From the NCBI GenBank assembly GCA_002914845.1, contig JXTC01000052.1:1041911-1105910 (forward strand): a stretch of 64,000 nt of DNA, in the 5' to 3' direction. This DNA comes from Trema orientale. Lineage: Eukaryota > Streptophyta > Magnoliopsida > Rosales > Cannabaceae. Under the pieces are notes generated by a model. That model saw only the letters and a list, made by a program, of their open reading frames with translations. It made no database searches and was not told where the DNA came from. Below are positions 23,221 to 39,385 of the stretch, piece by piece. How positions within the stretch are numbered: the first letter of the stretch is position 1; each line of letters opens with the position of its first letter. Both the position numbers and the translations under genes were made by a program.

Positions 23221-24607
23221 AAAGAAAAAAAACAAAAAAAAAAAGAATCCTAGTCCTAGTTGGACACATATAACCAAAAAAAACTGTGCTTCCCAGTCCC
23301 ATTACGATTCTAATGGTTTTTTATTTTTTTATTTTTTTTTTCTTTTGAATAGAAAAAAAAAATTATGAAGTTTTTCAAAATGATATTTTTAAAAGTTTTT
23401 CGAGGTCATAAAATTTGGGCTTTCTACAGTAAATCCAAGCCTAAAGTCCAAATATTGAAATATTTTTCGAATGGGCTGAATTTTTGATAAATCACGGATT
23501 AATTTAGATAGGTATTCTTTTTTGTAAAAGTTTCTTTGCGTTAATTTCGAAAGCACTATTTTTTACTACTTCAAAAATATTTTATTATTTTTAAGGACGC
23601 ATTTATAGAAAGGCTATCATAATATAATCTTATGTAAGGCTATCTAACCTAGACCATCCGATAGCAAATCAACGGTGATGATTATAGGGCTTAAATTGGA
23701 TTAAATGAGATCTTACTATAGCCGATCCGTCTCTCTCACTCTCTCTATTGAAGTCCAACTCTCTCCTTCATTGTTTACAATCGAGAAACCTTTAGATAAT
23801 GTACAAAAAAATTAATTGATTCTTCAAGCAAAAACAACCATTCTTGTCCTATAAAACCAATTACGTAAGACAATAATTCAAATAAGAGTTTTGGTCGTCC
23901 CTGATCTTCTTTCATTTCCTACCCCATTTTTTTTTTTTCTTTTTTTCATTTTGATGGATATCCCATTTTAACGACCCATAGAAATATCCTAGGAGTTGGT
24001 TTCTGAGGATGCCCCAAACGACGAATTGGATTGGCCTATGGGAGGAAAAAGCACAACGTCGAGTGAATTCACGCACTCTGAGACATGAATCTAGATATAA
24101 GATTTGGGAATTTGGAATTGGGAACTACAAGTTCTGAAAATTTGGGTTTCTGAGTGAGAAATTGTATCAAAAATTTGGGGATATAAAATGGAGAAAGATA
24201 GACTAGATGAAGATTAAGGTAAGGGTAGGTTCATGAATGAATGAATATACGGGTTATGTTATGTTAATACCCGTCAAATGGGGTTGGGTGATATCTTCAT
24301 AGTGGTCATGGCCGACTAAAGACTGCTATGTGCACTGCCATCAAATAAGCAGTATTTCCGTCTTTTGATTTTTTCTTTCTTCTTCGAATCTCTGATCTGT
24401 GATTGACTTTTTGACATTAGTCTCTTATTCCGTTGGTGTTCGATCTCCATTATTGAAGCAGTTGTCCAAGTCTTCCCGATATCAAAATCCGAAAATTTGC
24501 ACAGGATAAACCTGAAAGTTGCAGTATATTTTATAACGAAAAGATGGATTTTTGGAGAATTTTGTTCTCTGTGGAGCAATAATCAGATCCTTTTTTTTCT
24601 TTTTGGG
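23221..24607. other. Intergenic stretch
   Basis: No gene is supported. Around 23600-23740 a segment with AAGGCTATC and CTATAGCC-type ends resembles a decayed MITE and recurs weakly at 25120-25190. T-rich and A-rich runs are frequent. Confidence 0.4.
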
Positions 24608-24775
24608 ATGGCTACGGTAAGGGTGTCCCTACGTAGGGTCATGCCTTAATTATCGTTGGATGGGAATTTGTGGAGAATAACGGGAATCTGTGGAGAATCT
24701 ATTTATATACAGATTCTCATCCAACGGTGAATAGACAGGGCCCTACGTAGGGGTGCCCCTACTATAGACGCGTCT
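24608..24775. mobile_element. Short foldback MITE
   Basis: The left arm TAAGGGTGTCCCTACGTAGG and the right arm, the inverse of TAGGGGCACCCCTACGTAGG, face each other. The complementarity runs on inward through CGTTGGATGGGAAT and its inverse, leaving a short loop. The element is about 165 bp with no coding capacity. Family and target duplication are not determined. Confidence 0.75.
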
Positions 24776-25636
24776 TTTTTTTTTTCCTTTCTTTTTTTTC
24801 CCTTCATTTTGTTCTATTTCCTCTTTGCAATCTATCTAAGATTCAGGAGTTTTAATTGCTTTCATGTTTTTCTTCTTGGTTTTCCATTTTTAGTGGGTGG
24901 ATCTTTATTGTGTGTTTTCTTTTCTTTCTCTCTTAATAATCAGATCTTGATCAATTTCTTTAGGGATCATTTCTGCCATTGTAGTCGTTTTGTAAGCTTC
25001 ATTTTCTTTTCACCCTTTTTTGAGTTTTTATTTTTTTATTTTTCAAATTCACCTAATGTAAGAAGGGAAGAGATTTAGTGTGGAAAGGTCCATACTAATT
25101 TCAAAACTTATCGAATGGTTCATAATGAGTAGCCTTATATATAAGGCTATAATATGGTCACCTATTACAGATAAGCCCTATTTTTAATTAAATTTCTAAT
25201 TCTTCTTAATCTCAAATTCTCAAAAAATAAAATTATTTTTTTTGAAAATATTATTCTTAAAATATATTATTTTAATCCAATCTAGTCACTATGCATTATA
25301 TTAGATTAATTACGGTCAATATTCATATAGAAACGAAAAAAAGATAAATTTAAATAATAATAATATAAATAAGTCCAGTCCACCCATTTGACGACAGGGT
25401 ACTTTTGGGTGAGAGTCAAACTTGTTTCTGTTGGCTACACGAGGAAGAGTCCCTCAATCCAGGTGCTAGAGTAGGCATATGAAAAATCCACTATATTCCC
25501 CTCCAAAAAAAAAAAGAAAAGAAAATGTCCCGAAAGAATCCGAGACTAGCCCACTGTAACAGAAAAAACCATGGAAGTAAAGGTGGAAGTAGAAGTAGAA
25601 GAAGAGGTCGATGGGAACTTCTCTCATGTCAATATG

Positions 25637-25638
<2 letters not shown>
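24776..25638. other. Intergenic stretch and upstream region of the AspAT gene
   Basis: No gene is seen. It holds T-rich runs and AT-rich sequence. The last 150 bp or so, which is GA-rich, probably contains the AspAT leader. No clear TATA box was picked out. Confidence 0.4.

Positions 25639-25679
<41 letters not shown>
25639..25679. repeat. (TA)n microsatellite
   Basis: About 20 TA units lie 18 bp before the proposed AspAT start codon, so they are probably transcribed in its 5' leader. They are likely to vary in length between individuals. Confidence 0.9.
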
Positions 25680-25683
<4 letters not shown>

Positions 25684-25697
25684 AGTACCATTACCAA

Positions 25698-29318
<3,621 letters not shown>

Positions 29319-31858
29319 TTGCTCATTTGTATATCTACTGTTTTATGTAAAAGATACCAACCAAGTCCTGTTTCACTTGGTTTTGCTTCGAGTTAAGGTA
29401 GAGACATAGAGAATACTATTAGCTTTAAAGAAATAGTGAGAGGCTAAGAGCCTTTTATGTTAGTTTCTCTCAAATCTCAATTGTGTGAACTCCTATATTG
29501 TTTTTTGTGTCTTTCAATTGTGTAACTGGAATCTTAAGCATGAGTACTTAGACGTTTTCCTTTCCGGAAAACGTTGAACACTTATCCATGGGGACTAGAG
29601 GTCATTTGAGGTAGGACTCTTTGATCATGATCTATCAGACTTTTTTACTTGAAAGTCAATGTGTCATGTGAATCATGGCTTAGTTGAGATATGACATACA
29701 AAAAGTACGGCCCACTATTCACGAGCACATGGTTTGGCCACTGACACGGCTTCCACCAGCAGTACAGTCCATAGGGCTGCCGACAGTTTTAAGGGTTTGT
29801 GAGTCAAAAAGATGTATGAGCTTTGACAACTTGAACTGTCTGGTTGTGAAGTTCTTTCTCATGTCTACTGTCTAGTGCATTTCACTTGGTTCTCTTGTTC
29901 CCTCATCATTGAAACTCGGGAGAATGAAATCCTTTTTGTGGTGCTTTTTTTTTTTTTTTTTGGTCTCCTTGGTAATTGGCTTTCCTCCTACGGAATATCG
30001 CGGTCGGGTACCAGAAAAAATCTACTCCGGATTTTTTTTTTTTTTTTAGAGGAAAAATCTACTCCGGATTTTAATTGAAGTGTTTCAATTTTCGTCCTAA
30101 TTGAATCTCATATGATATGATTTTTTATTTGATAAACGTTATTTTTTTTTTTTTCGCTTCAAACTACCATAAATGTTAGTTACCATCTTTTTGGTATGCA
30201 TTTTGATAATTTAAGGAAAAAACGAATGTCCCAATAAATATTCGTTTTAGTTCCTATTAATGGTCTAACACTGTCTACTTTCTGTCACATTTAATACACT
30301 TTAATGCTCCACCTTTCTCTCCATAACATTACTCTTTAAGTTTAAAATTTTCAGTTACCCAAAATTTAATTCAGGGACCCAAAAAAACTCCTATATTTCA
30401 AGTGATATTCATGAACTCAAATGTCGAATCAAGTTTGAGGTGCATGCTATAGATTAGATTAAGACAAACTGAAACTTTTCCTTGATCAAAGATTTGATTT
30501 GGAGATGATGTTAATGAGGAAAAGTATACAGAGCAATTCCAAAATCAAAAGCAGCCAGGCAGATAAAACTTCCATGATTGGAACCTTTCTGTATATTTCT
30601 ACTTTGCCATCAAATACAACGCGATTTTTTTTTTTTTAAATGGGAAATACAACAAGAACATTTTCTGTTCTGTTTATCAAAATTCAAAAGGGACCAAAGA
30701 AGAAAATCCTAATCACCTTTCAAGATTTTTCACATAAAAGTATTCAAGTTTATGGGTGCACAGCCCAAATTAATTAACCAATTTTAAAAAATCCTCAAAC
30801 GATGATTAACTACACAAGTTTTATTCAATTATGTAATTTATGTAATATTGTCGGTCTATTATGACATGTTAATTATTATATGGAGTGGAATGTACAGATA
30901 ATTGCTTTTATTTTATTTTTGCTGGAATAACATTTGAGTGTACATAACGATTGGTGTTTGTACTGTTTGATATTCATTAAAGTGATGCTTGAACGATATT
31001 ATGGGACCAAAAGAACTTCCACAACCATACCCATCACTTTTAATCAATGACATTGTGGAGTGTGGACCTGTCTTTCTCTTTCATCAACTCTCTATTAATA
31101 ATATAATAACAATAGTTACAATACATAACCCTCTGTGTCTATCAGCCATGCTTTTTGTATACAGTACTAAATAGATTTTTATTATCTGATATAAACGAAA
31201 ATCTCAGTAAGAATGCCTTACCAAAAACGACTATATAATTCAACCACTTTAATTTTAACTTTCCACATTCTCTAGGTTAATTTGAAAAAACAGAAACACC
31301 AACAAACCAAAAACAAAAAAGAATCAAATCAATGAAGACTTGGTTTATACATTTATGTAATATAACATACATACATATATATATATATATGTATATATGA
31401 ATTTACACACACATTCATAAACAAGAAGACAGATTTTAATTAACTTGTTATTTTCAGATAAACAACATTTACCACCATACATTTCACAAAAGCTCTTCGG
31501 CATAGATAGAACTCGAAAATATCATTACGTCCTTGGTATAATCCGACCGTCTAAGCATAAATAAAACAAAATATATCATACACAACATACATATATGGAA
31601 TAATTATTCTCTAAATAAGCAAGTGAATTAGAAATGCCTAGCTGCACCAAACATGTAAACAACTAAAAGACTTGTTCGACAACATTTTTATTTTTTGTTT
31701 TCTACTTTTAAAAGTAAACTGAACGATTAAGATTTTCTCTACCAAATCCTTCGAAACATCTTCTCTATCCATTTCACTTTTAAAAACAAATAACAATTAA
31801 TAAAATAAAAATGTTGTCAAACAAGTTCTATTTTTTTTTTTTTCTTTCATTTACCTAA
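29319..31858. other. Intergenic region between AspAT and the DUF688 gene
   Basis: It holds AspAT 3' sequence, then AT-rich DNA with several T or A homopolymers. A short direct repeat (AAAATCTACTCCGGATTTT, around 30017-30035 and 30054-30072) flanks a T15 run. No further gene was found. Confidence 0.45.
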
Positions 31859-32527
31859 TCAAGAACGATAACATCCTCGCCGAATCGCTCTACCGAAACC
31901 AAGACAGAGAGTGGAAGTAGGCGAATTATCACCAGCATTGGTAGTACCACCAACTTGATCGTCGTAGTCTTCGTCTCCTCTCGAATCAAACGAGGAGCTC
32001 GAGCTCGAAAACCGGCTAGTAGTACTAGTACAAGTCATAATCCGGCCGCCATGATGAAACGTCGAACACGTTATCGGATTATTGTTAACCGAAGACGAAC
32101 TCTCTAACGACCAGATCGAGGAGTTAGCTGAAGACAACCTCGTTTTGTTAAGATTCATAATCTTTTTAGGCAAAAGGGTGTCTAAGATGAGATTGGATCT
32201 GGGGCGTTTGATCTTAGTGCTAGTACTTGTACTGGTAGAGGTTTTCTTGTTATAATGGGATGAGTAGTAGGAAGGTGGAGGAGTGAGAGGAGGGATAAGA
32301 GAGTCATGTTCGGAGAATTTGGATTTAGGGGTGCCGGGACAGGACTCCCATAGGAACGGGATCGAACCCGGTTTACCGCCATAGTAGAGTAGTGATGATG
32401 ACGAGGAGCTTTCCTTGGACAAAGAGTACTTGTTGTTGTTTTGTTGAATCTGGAGATCATGATCACCGTGATCATGCTTCTTCTGGGAATGGTGATCATG
32501 ATCATGATGGTTGGTGGTTATGAACAT
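31859..32527 (-). CDS. DUF688-family plant protein, 222 aa
   Basis: This is an intronless minus-strand gene. The signature IPFLWESCPGTPK at residues about 56-68, followed by PPLTPPPSYY, is the core motif of the plant-specific DUF688 family, whose function is not known. The N-terminus is His/Asp-rich (HHDHDHHSQKKHDHGDHD). The rest is Ser/Thr-rich and probably disordered, with a TSTSTSTS run and a basic end (RAIRRGCYRS). Family members vary widely in length; short ones like this are usual. The start is the first ATG, 20 bp after a long CT repeat in the leader. No signal peptide or transmembrane segment is visible. Location and partners are not inferable from sequence. Confidence 0.85.
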   Translation of the reverse strand: MFITTNHHDHDHHSQKKHDHGDHDLQIQQNNNKYSLSKESSSSSSLLYYGGKPGSIPFLWESCPGTPKSKFSEHDSLIPPLTPPPSYYSSHYNKKTSTSTSTSTKIKRPRSNLILDTLLPKKIMNLNKTRLSSANSSIWSLESSSSVNNNPITCSTFHHGGRIMTCTSTTSRFSSSSSSFDSRGDEDYDDQVGGTTNAGDNSPTSTLCLGFGRAIRRGCYRS

Positions 32528-32543
32528 GATGAGATCTTTACAA

Positions 32544-32547
<4 letters not shown>

Positions 32548-32611
<64 letters not shown>
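32548..32611. repeat. (GA)n microsatellite, about 32 units
   Basis: A perfect GA run sits 20 bp upstream of the DUF688 start, so it reads as (CT)n in that gene's probable 5' leader. CT repeats near plant transcription starts are common and may affect expression. Its length suggests high variability. Confidence 0.9.
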
Positions 32612-32614
<3 letters not shown>

Positions 32615-33219
32615 ATTAGCTTGGCTACGGTTTCTTATAAGCTTGTTTTGGTATTAAATAACCGAAGGCTTGAAGACGAAGTACTCGAATGTGTGTATAT
32701 GTATAAGAGGATTATAATGTGTACATAGTACAGGACACTAGTTAAGTAATTAGTGTTCTTTATTTGTTTTCGACTGGTTTTGTTCTGGAATAAGTAATTT
32801 TGATTTAAGGAAAGTAAAAATTTGATTCCATTAATTTTGATTTTCTTTATCTTTAGGACAAATTTAGGTAGTTTGTGTTATTTTTAATTTTTCTTAATTT
32901 TCGAGTTTCTTACATTTAACTTATAAATTCATAAATTCTATAATTTATAAATGATTACTCTTTTTGTTTCAAGTTGTGTTTTGCAACAACCAACGAGTTT
33001 AAAAAAAAGTTGTGGTTTGACCTTTATTCGGATTGTGATCAGTTGTCCGGTACCACAGCAACCTGAAATATTTTAAATATTTTATTCATAACATAAGCTA
33101 GGAAATAGGGAAGATCAAAATAAAAGTTTCCTCACAACCCACAAACACTAATAATCTTCCATAGAAGAAAGAACAAAAGCTTCACCAAATACGGTTAAAT
33201 TTATGCGTTAATTAATATT
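32612..33219. other. AT-rich intergenic stretch upstream of the DUF688 gene
   Basis: It probably contains the DUF688 promoter on the minus strand. No confident TATA box or other gene was found. Confidence 0.4.
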
Positions 33220-33725
33220 TTGACTGTTTGTTCTGTTTATATTTTGCATTTTTGATTATTATCAATATATAAACCTTCAACTTTATAACTTATAACAAAT
33301 GTGTACCCTCTATGGTTCAAACATTTATTTTGCTGCTGAGTTTACTAAAATACTTTTTTAAAATTCAAAAATATACATTTAAAAATAACTTAAATTTAAA
33401 ACTAACTAAAATCAATAACAAAAGTAAGAAATACAAAAAAAAAAAATTAACTAAAATAAGAAATATTAAAAAAATTAAATAAAAAACACAGAAATCTAAT
33501 TTCTTTTTAATATTTGTTAATAGAATTATTAATTTTAAATAAGCTTTAAATTTGAATTGTTTAAATTTTTTAAGAGTATTTTAGTAAGTTCAATGGTAAA
33601 AATTGGCGTTTGACCTACAAAATATATAAATTTTTTACAAATTTTAAATCTAAATGTTAATGTTGACAATAACCAAAACAGATTATATAAACCAAATGAT
33701 CACAGTCAAAATGTAAAATATAGAA
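33220..33725. mobile_element. Large foldback MITE (about 500 bp)
   Basis: The two halves are inverted copies with decay: TTTACTAAAATACTTTTTTA near 33342 faces the inverse of TTACTAAAATACTCTTAAAA near 33580, and outer segments around TTTTGACTGT also pair. Inner segments (ATTGTCAACATTAACATTTA on the minus strand) resemble the foldback elements at 44728 and 50316, suggesting one superfamily. No coding capacity. Confidence 0.55.
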
Positions 33726-33839
33726 GTGCAGTTGTCCCTAAATTTATTTGTAATATCCACACAATAATCTTCTTATTTATAAAAAAAAGTGATAAAAAAA
33801 TCTCTTTTTTTATATAACATATTTTTTTCTTTTAAATAG

Positions 33840-34380
33840 GGATAATCCTAAAATCACCCCTTTTACTATGACTAAATTCCATAAAAAAGCAATGTTTTTA
33901 AAAAGCCCAAAAATATCCCCCTATTTTTTATTTAAAAAATAAGAGAAAAAGATATATCTATGTACTTTTTGATCAAGTTTTTGACTAATTTGTTTTCTAA
34001 ATGAATACTCTAAACAAAAGGGAAAAAATCTTCAAAAAACAAATTTGCAATAAACACATTACCAAAACATTTTTTTAACAATATTTCCTGAAATTTTTTT
34101 ATAATTTGAAAAAAAAATAGTGATTTTTTTCACAATAAAAACTAACAAGATAATATGAGGATGTTTATGAATAAGCATTTGAAACAATTTGAGGGCATTT
34201 TATATATTTCATATTAGAAGTTTGACCAAAAAGGTGCACATATAGGATATATTTTTTTTTCTGTTTGAAAAATAAAGGAAATACTTTTAGTTTATAATTT
34301 TTTTTGTTTTGAAAAATAAAGAGAATAATTTTAGTTTTATGAGAACAGAGAATTAAATCGGATATTTAGCCATAACAAAT
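33840..34380. mobile_element. Probable foldback MITE
   Basis: A segment near 33948-33985 (ATATATCTATGTACTTTTTG then ATCAAG) pairs with the inverse of one near 34200-34255 (ATATATCCTATATGTGCACC on the minus strand then TTTTTGGTCAA). Borders and target duplication are unclear. Confidence 0.4.
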
Positions 34381-35396
34381 TGAGTGTTTCTAAGATCATC
34401 TCCTTTAAATGTTAGTTGATTCCAAATTACTCAATAAGAAAAATTTGAAATATATTTTTCCCACTGATTAGTTTGGAAATATTTTTCTTTTCTCTTCAAG
34501 ATTGTGATGCTTTTTTATTTCATAAATGTGTATAATTGCAATTTATTCCCAAAAAAAATGTATATAATGCAAAAGGGTTTTCTATTTCATTTTGCTATCC
34601 ATTAGATTAATTCAAGGTTTGTTAAATATCGACGATTTTTAAAAACTTCAAATTTATTTGTATCAGAAATTTGATTATTTACTTGGGACATGAAAGAATC
34701 AAGAGTAGTGATCTATTAGAACACCTCCAACGTAGTGCCAAATCTATATGGCAATGATAATAATTTTGAACTACGTATAGACAAAATGTCCTTCAAGGCA
34801 ATGTTATCTATTATGTCAAATTTGGCATCTTGATTTTATTGTTACGAAATTGTCATCTTTAGAATTCTAATAAATTAAAATTCACTTATTTTAAAAGGTA
34901 AATTACACCTTTTAATGCTCAATAAACTACTCTTAAATAATAAGTGCATTTTTAATGCTTAATCGATACATTCTTTAATGCTCAACTAGTTACAGAATAT
35001 ATTTATTAATTATTAGAAAAATAACATGTGAACCGATAGTATATAGAAGAACATTATGCATTGGACTAATTAAAAAAAAAAAATCTGCCCAATTTTAGCA
35101 TTGACATATTAAAATTTTAACAAAATCATGTTAATCAGAAAGTTTGCTAATCCATAATGGACCATAATGGAAAAAAAAAATAAGAAAAATATTTTTCTTT
35201 CCTATCAATTTATGTATTTACTTATAAATTTAGCAACAAAAAAATATTATGAATCTCTCTTATTTAGTTAAATTAGGAAGTAATAATTCAGATTCTATTC
35301 ATTTGCATTACTCTTTAAACACTCTCTTTATAATTTTTTTACCACTATCTAGTTCGAAAAAACAATAAAAACAAAAACTTATTTACCAAAATGTAT
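34381..35396. other. AT-rich intergenic stretch
   Basis: No gene or clear element was seen. Confidence 0.4.
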
Positions 35397-35803
35397 AGGG
35401 CATGTTTGAGATTGATTATGGCTGCTATCTTTAGCTTTTAAAAGCGGTTAGCGAAAAAATCAAGAGTGGGGGACATTTGACAAGTTCCTACTTTTAGTCG
35501 ACAAATTCTAAAAGTTGCTGTGTAACTATCAATTTAAACAGAATTTGAGAAGCATGGTAATGATTATTTTTCAAAGTTAATTCTGCTTCCATAATACAAA
35601 TTATTTAAGATATCACTTTATAGTAAACATAATCTATAGTTTACCAAATACTTAGATGCTGCTTTTAAACAGTACAGCAGTTTTGTAGATTAAATTTACC
35701 AATCGCCTGGACCTTTTTTTCTACAGCCATTTTTTGCTCACAATACAGCTACAGTAGGGTTACAGCATAGTTAGAGCGCAACACAATAAAACCAAACTAG
35801 CAC
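35397..35803. mobile_element. PIF/Harbinger or hAT-like MITE (about 400 bp)
   Basis: The left end GGGCATGTTTGAGATTG and the right end, the inverse of GTGCTAGTTTGGTTTTA, are of the widespread plant GGGCNNGTTTGG type. Short ATA flanks lie on both sides. There is no coding capacity. The superfamily is uncertain because the target duplication is short and AT-only. Confidence 0.55.
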
Positions 35804-37454
35804 ATAATGATGTTTATGCACTCTAATAATTATTTGTATAATAAAAAAATAAAAAAGAAATATGAGATTTATTTTCAGCTTGATTAAAACTAAGAAATGA
35901 GATTAAGATATTGTATATAACTAGTCTACTTTCATGTCTGATCAAATTGGGATCGATAGTCCGTAGTGTAATTTATCTTCATCACGATCTTATGACCGAG
36001 GTCTTATATTAGATTTAGATGTTTTGTTATCTACTTTTCGAGGAGTATAGCTAAATCATGTTAACCATATGGCAAATGAGGTAGCCTATGGTCTTGCCTG
36101 TTGTGCTCTTAGGATAGATACTGAACTTGTGTAGTTTGAGAACACCTTTTAGTCTATTATGTCTCTTATACTTCAAGATTTATCTTAATAACATATCCTA
36201 TTTTTTTTCCCTAAAATATATAAATATATGTATGATTAACAAACTAGTAGTTGTATATATGAGGAATTTTGCTATACATGGTATACAAATGAAAAGATGC
36301 TTGAAGCCATCTGAAGTTTTAATTGAATATTTTAAACAATTAGAATTTAGAGTAACATTAGATTTTATTATACTCGTGTTACCTTTGAATCTAATATATG
36401 TAGCAATCAAAAACATGAATTATTGATAAGTGTTTCCTACCACAAGATTTTCATCCTTCGAAATGTATTGCTAATTAATTAAAATTTGCCAAATCAAGGA
36501 TTGAATCTTTACAAGTGTGGGAAATATAAAAGGTAGTTACCAAACATTCTGTTTGTGATTCCAATACACGAGTTTTTTATAATTACTTGCTATCAACCTA
36601 AAATTTTCAAGTGAGACGTAAGTTAAGCCAAATTAATGGTGAAGTGTGTTATGTGTATCGATTGACGGTGAGTACTGTCAACAAATTAATAGATACAACC
36701 ACGTAACTAGAAGGCTTTTTCTTATATTTAATAAATTAAAAACCAGTCCGCGAAACGGAATATATTGTATGGCACATATGCATGGCAAAGCCTTAAATTC
36801 TTCAAATTAATTAGAAAGTCATGAATGATACATATAATATCCACAATTCAAAATCCATCCGTCCACGTAACATCCTTATTCAAACAAGTATGATCATGCC
36901 ACAATTAATATTTAATCTATTGCTCTTTAAAGTCTTGACGTCCTGTTCCTGGTGATGAAGTCACAATCACTAATTTGACTTTAAATAACGAAATGATTTC
37001 TTTCTTTTTTTTTTAAATGAAATTGTGTCATTAATTAACCATTTCAATGCGTATTTAAGTAAATTGGTTTACAACATGTTGTGGGGATCATACCCACATG
37101 GACATCAAGAAAACGGAACAAGAACCTAAAGGAGAGGGAAAAAATTAATACAAAGACTACTCGGCATTATTATTGGTTCCCGATCTTTCTTTTCTTAATG
37201 ATATATGAGATAAACATATAAATATATAATATTAAACAATCAACAATGACGTTTGTTTTCTTTGGTTTTGTTTTGGTTTTTTTTTTTGTGACGTCTATTC
37301 TCTTTTCTTCATTTTTGTGAGTTTTAATAAATTTTGTGAGTTTTAATAAAGACTTAATCTTCATAAAAAAATAAATAAATAAATAAAGACTCAGTCAATT
37401 TTTTCTTGCCGGATGCGGATCAAGTATGAAACAAAAGTTCTTATATGATTAATT
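35804..37454. other. AT-rich intergenic stretch
   Basis: No gene is supported. Open frames here are short and lack any recognisable family. Confidence 0.4.
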
Positions 37455-37608
37455 AATTGCTTAGAAAATTGATTAACTTGAACGAAATTAGATACGAATT
37501 TATTGTAATGTCATGATCAAATAATTAGAATAATTGCTTAGAAAATTGATTAACTTGAATGAAATTAGATACGAATTTATTGTAATGTCATGATCAAATA
37601 ATTAGAAA
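37455..37608 (+). repeat. Two tandem 77-bp units
   Basis: The unit beginning AATTGCTTAGAAAATTGAT at 37455 is repeated at 37532 almost without change (one C/T difference noticed), so the duplication is recent. Confidence 0.9.
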
Positions 37609-37609
37609 G

Positions 37610-38090
37610 TGAAGTAAATCTCGGAGATCTAATTTAGATGCTTCATGTCCCGTGATTTTAATAGTTTTATTTGATTTGAATGGAAGCATATAGAATTGAA
37701 TTGAAGATGCAAACATATATATATTTTAAAGTATGGCTTAATTAAGACCTGTGTTTTTTATATTTTTTGAAAGGAAGCATTTAGAATTGAATTAAATATA
37801 TATATATATATATATTAAAGTTAAGTTTAACTAATGATCTCTATTTAATTTCAGAGATCTAATTTAAATGCTTCATGTCTCGTGATTTTAATATTTTTAT
37901 TCGATTTTTCTTCTAATTAATGGGAAAAAGGAAGCATGTAGAATTGAATTAAAGATGCAAATATACATATATATTATTTTTTAAAATGTGGCTTAACTAA
38001 TAATCTCTACTTACTGCAAATAAAGAAAAATAACTCACATACTGCATCTAATACTCAATCTCCACACCACCCACTAACTCCGTAGGCATA
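37610..38090 (-). repeat. Duplicated SINE-tail region
   Basis: A block around 37618-37755 and a second around 37852-38000 share AGATCTAATTTAGATGCTTC, the GAAGCAT(A/G)TAGAATTGAATT segment and an AAAGTATGGCTTAA-type end. The second continues at 37985-38085 into a minus-strand SINE 3' half: the tail reads TTATTAGTTAAGCCAC, and the body resembles the SINE at 59044-59225. Older copies of the same tail lie at about 37818-37850. Confidence 0.55.
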
Positions 38091-38570
38091 TATTTATATA
38101 TATATATATGGCTTGCAAAAGGTATACGGTAAAAGAGATTAAACTTTTAGAACAAAAGGTATTACATACTCGCACACGTTTTTAAATAGATTTTGATAGC
38201 CATATATAGCGTCCGTTTCTGTCTCCCTTCTTGTTTTTGGTCATAAATTTCCATATTCATTTTTGTGCAATTTTATTTTTAAATTTTGGTTCACAATTTA
38301 ATTCGTTTGTCGTTTTCTTTTTATGGGGCAAACGAAAAGGAAAGAATTTATTGAGGAAGAAAGAAATATTGTTAAGTGTAGGCCACTCAAAGGAAAATAT
38401 TTTAAAACGAACCCACAAATAAATATAGATTGAGGACTGACGAGTAGATGAGCAATTTCATTGGCTAAATTGAGTTTGGAATCAACCTCTCCTCCAGAGT
38501 TTCAATTATCCCAACAGCGACAACTTGTCCTGCGATGTGTAAATGGTGTATATAGGTGTATATATATATA

Positions 38571-39030
38571 GGTGATGTTTCAATGGAGATTTTTGTTTTT
38601 GCTCCATGAATGGGTAAAATTATCAAGTTGAATATGACCTACAATAGCAANAGATATATAATGTTAGTTTTGAAATTATAAAAAAGGACTCATTTTTTAA
38701 TGAAAAATTTAATATATATACAATTAGTTCTTTAGAAAAAAAAAATACCTAGATATATATACGGTTATTTGTTTTTCTATTTATTTTTTAATAAAAATAA
38801 ACAATAGAATGAAAAAAAGAAAAAACAATGAAAAAGGGATTGGAAAAAAAAAATTCCAACTCATAGGTCACATATAGGTTACTAATTTTTTAAGTCATAA
38901 ATATTTAATTAGATTTTTATTTTTTGATAAAATTACTAATATCATTATAACCATCAGATTAAAATCCAATGGTCCAAATGAAAGTACCCAGCAATGGAGC
39001 AAAAACAAAAATCTCCATTAAAATATGGCC
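38571..39030 (+). mobile_element. Family A TIR MITE, copy 2 (460 bp)
   Basis: The left end GGTGATGTTTCAATGGAG and the right end, the inverse of a degenerate ATTTTAATGGAGATTTTTG segment, carry the same TIR as the 1.1 kb element at 11256-12357, and the subterminal sequences also match that element's minus strand. It is flanked by TATATATATA on both sides. It contains one undetermined base (n at 38651). Confidence 0.85.
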
Positions 39031-39049
39031 CATATATATATATATATAT

Positions 39050-39320
39050 GGAACAAGTACAGCAAAGTTTTTTTTATTAATTTAATTTTGACAATTAGAT
39101 TTAAATCAGATGATTATAAAAATAAATACTATCATTTAATTTATATTGAAAATTATTCCAATGCAATTAATTGTAATGATTAGATAAATAAATATTATCA
39201 TTTAATTCACATTAAAAATTGTTCTAATGCATTTAATTGTAACGATTAGATTGAAATCTCAATGTCAAAATTGATTTTTCCTATCGATAAGGAATAAAAA
39301 AAAATCCTTATATTAGTTCC
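39050..39320. mobile_element. Short TIR MITE, GGAAC type (271 bp)
   Basis: Inverted ends start GGAACAAGTACAG at 39050 and, on the other strand, GGAACTAATATAAGG at 39320. Both run into TTTTGACA(A/T)T(T/G)AGATTT segments. The flanks are CATATATA-like. A partial second left end (GGGAACGAGTACAATAG) follows at 39331. Confidence 0.7.
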
Positions 39321-39385
39321 CATATATAAAGGGAACGAGTACAATAGAATATTAAAGTCAAACATATCTATATATTAATAAATAT

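Noticed and set aside
24316-24579. A possible 87-aa minus-strand gene.
   Set aside because: No homology I recognise, no leader or TATA signal, and it ends next to a MITE.
32441-32728. A plus-strand protein with an (RE)n run.
   Set aside because: It is the reverse strand of the DUF688 N-terminus plus the GA microsatellite.
38651-38651. A real polymorphic feature at the single n.
   Set aside because: It is just an undetermined base in an AT-rich MITE.
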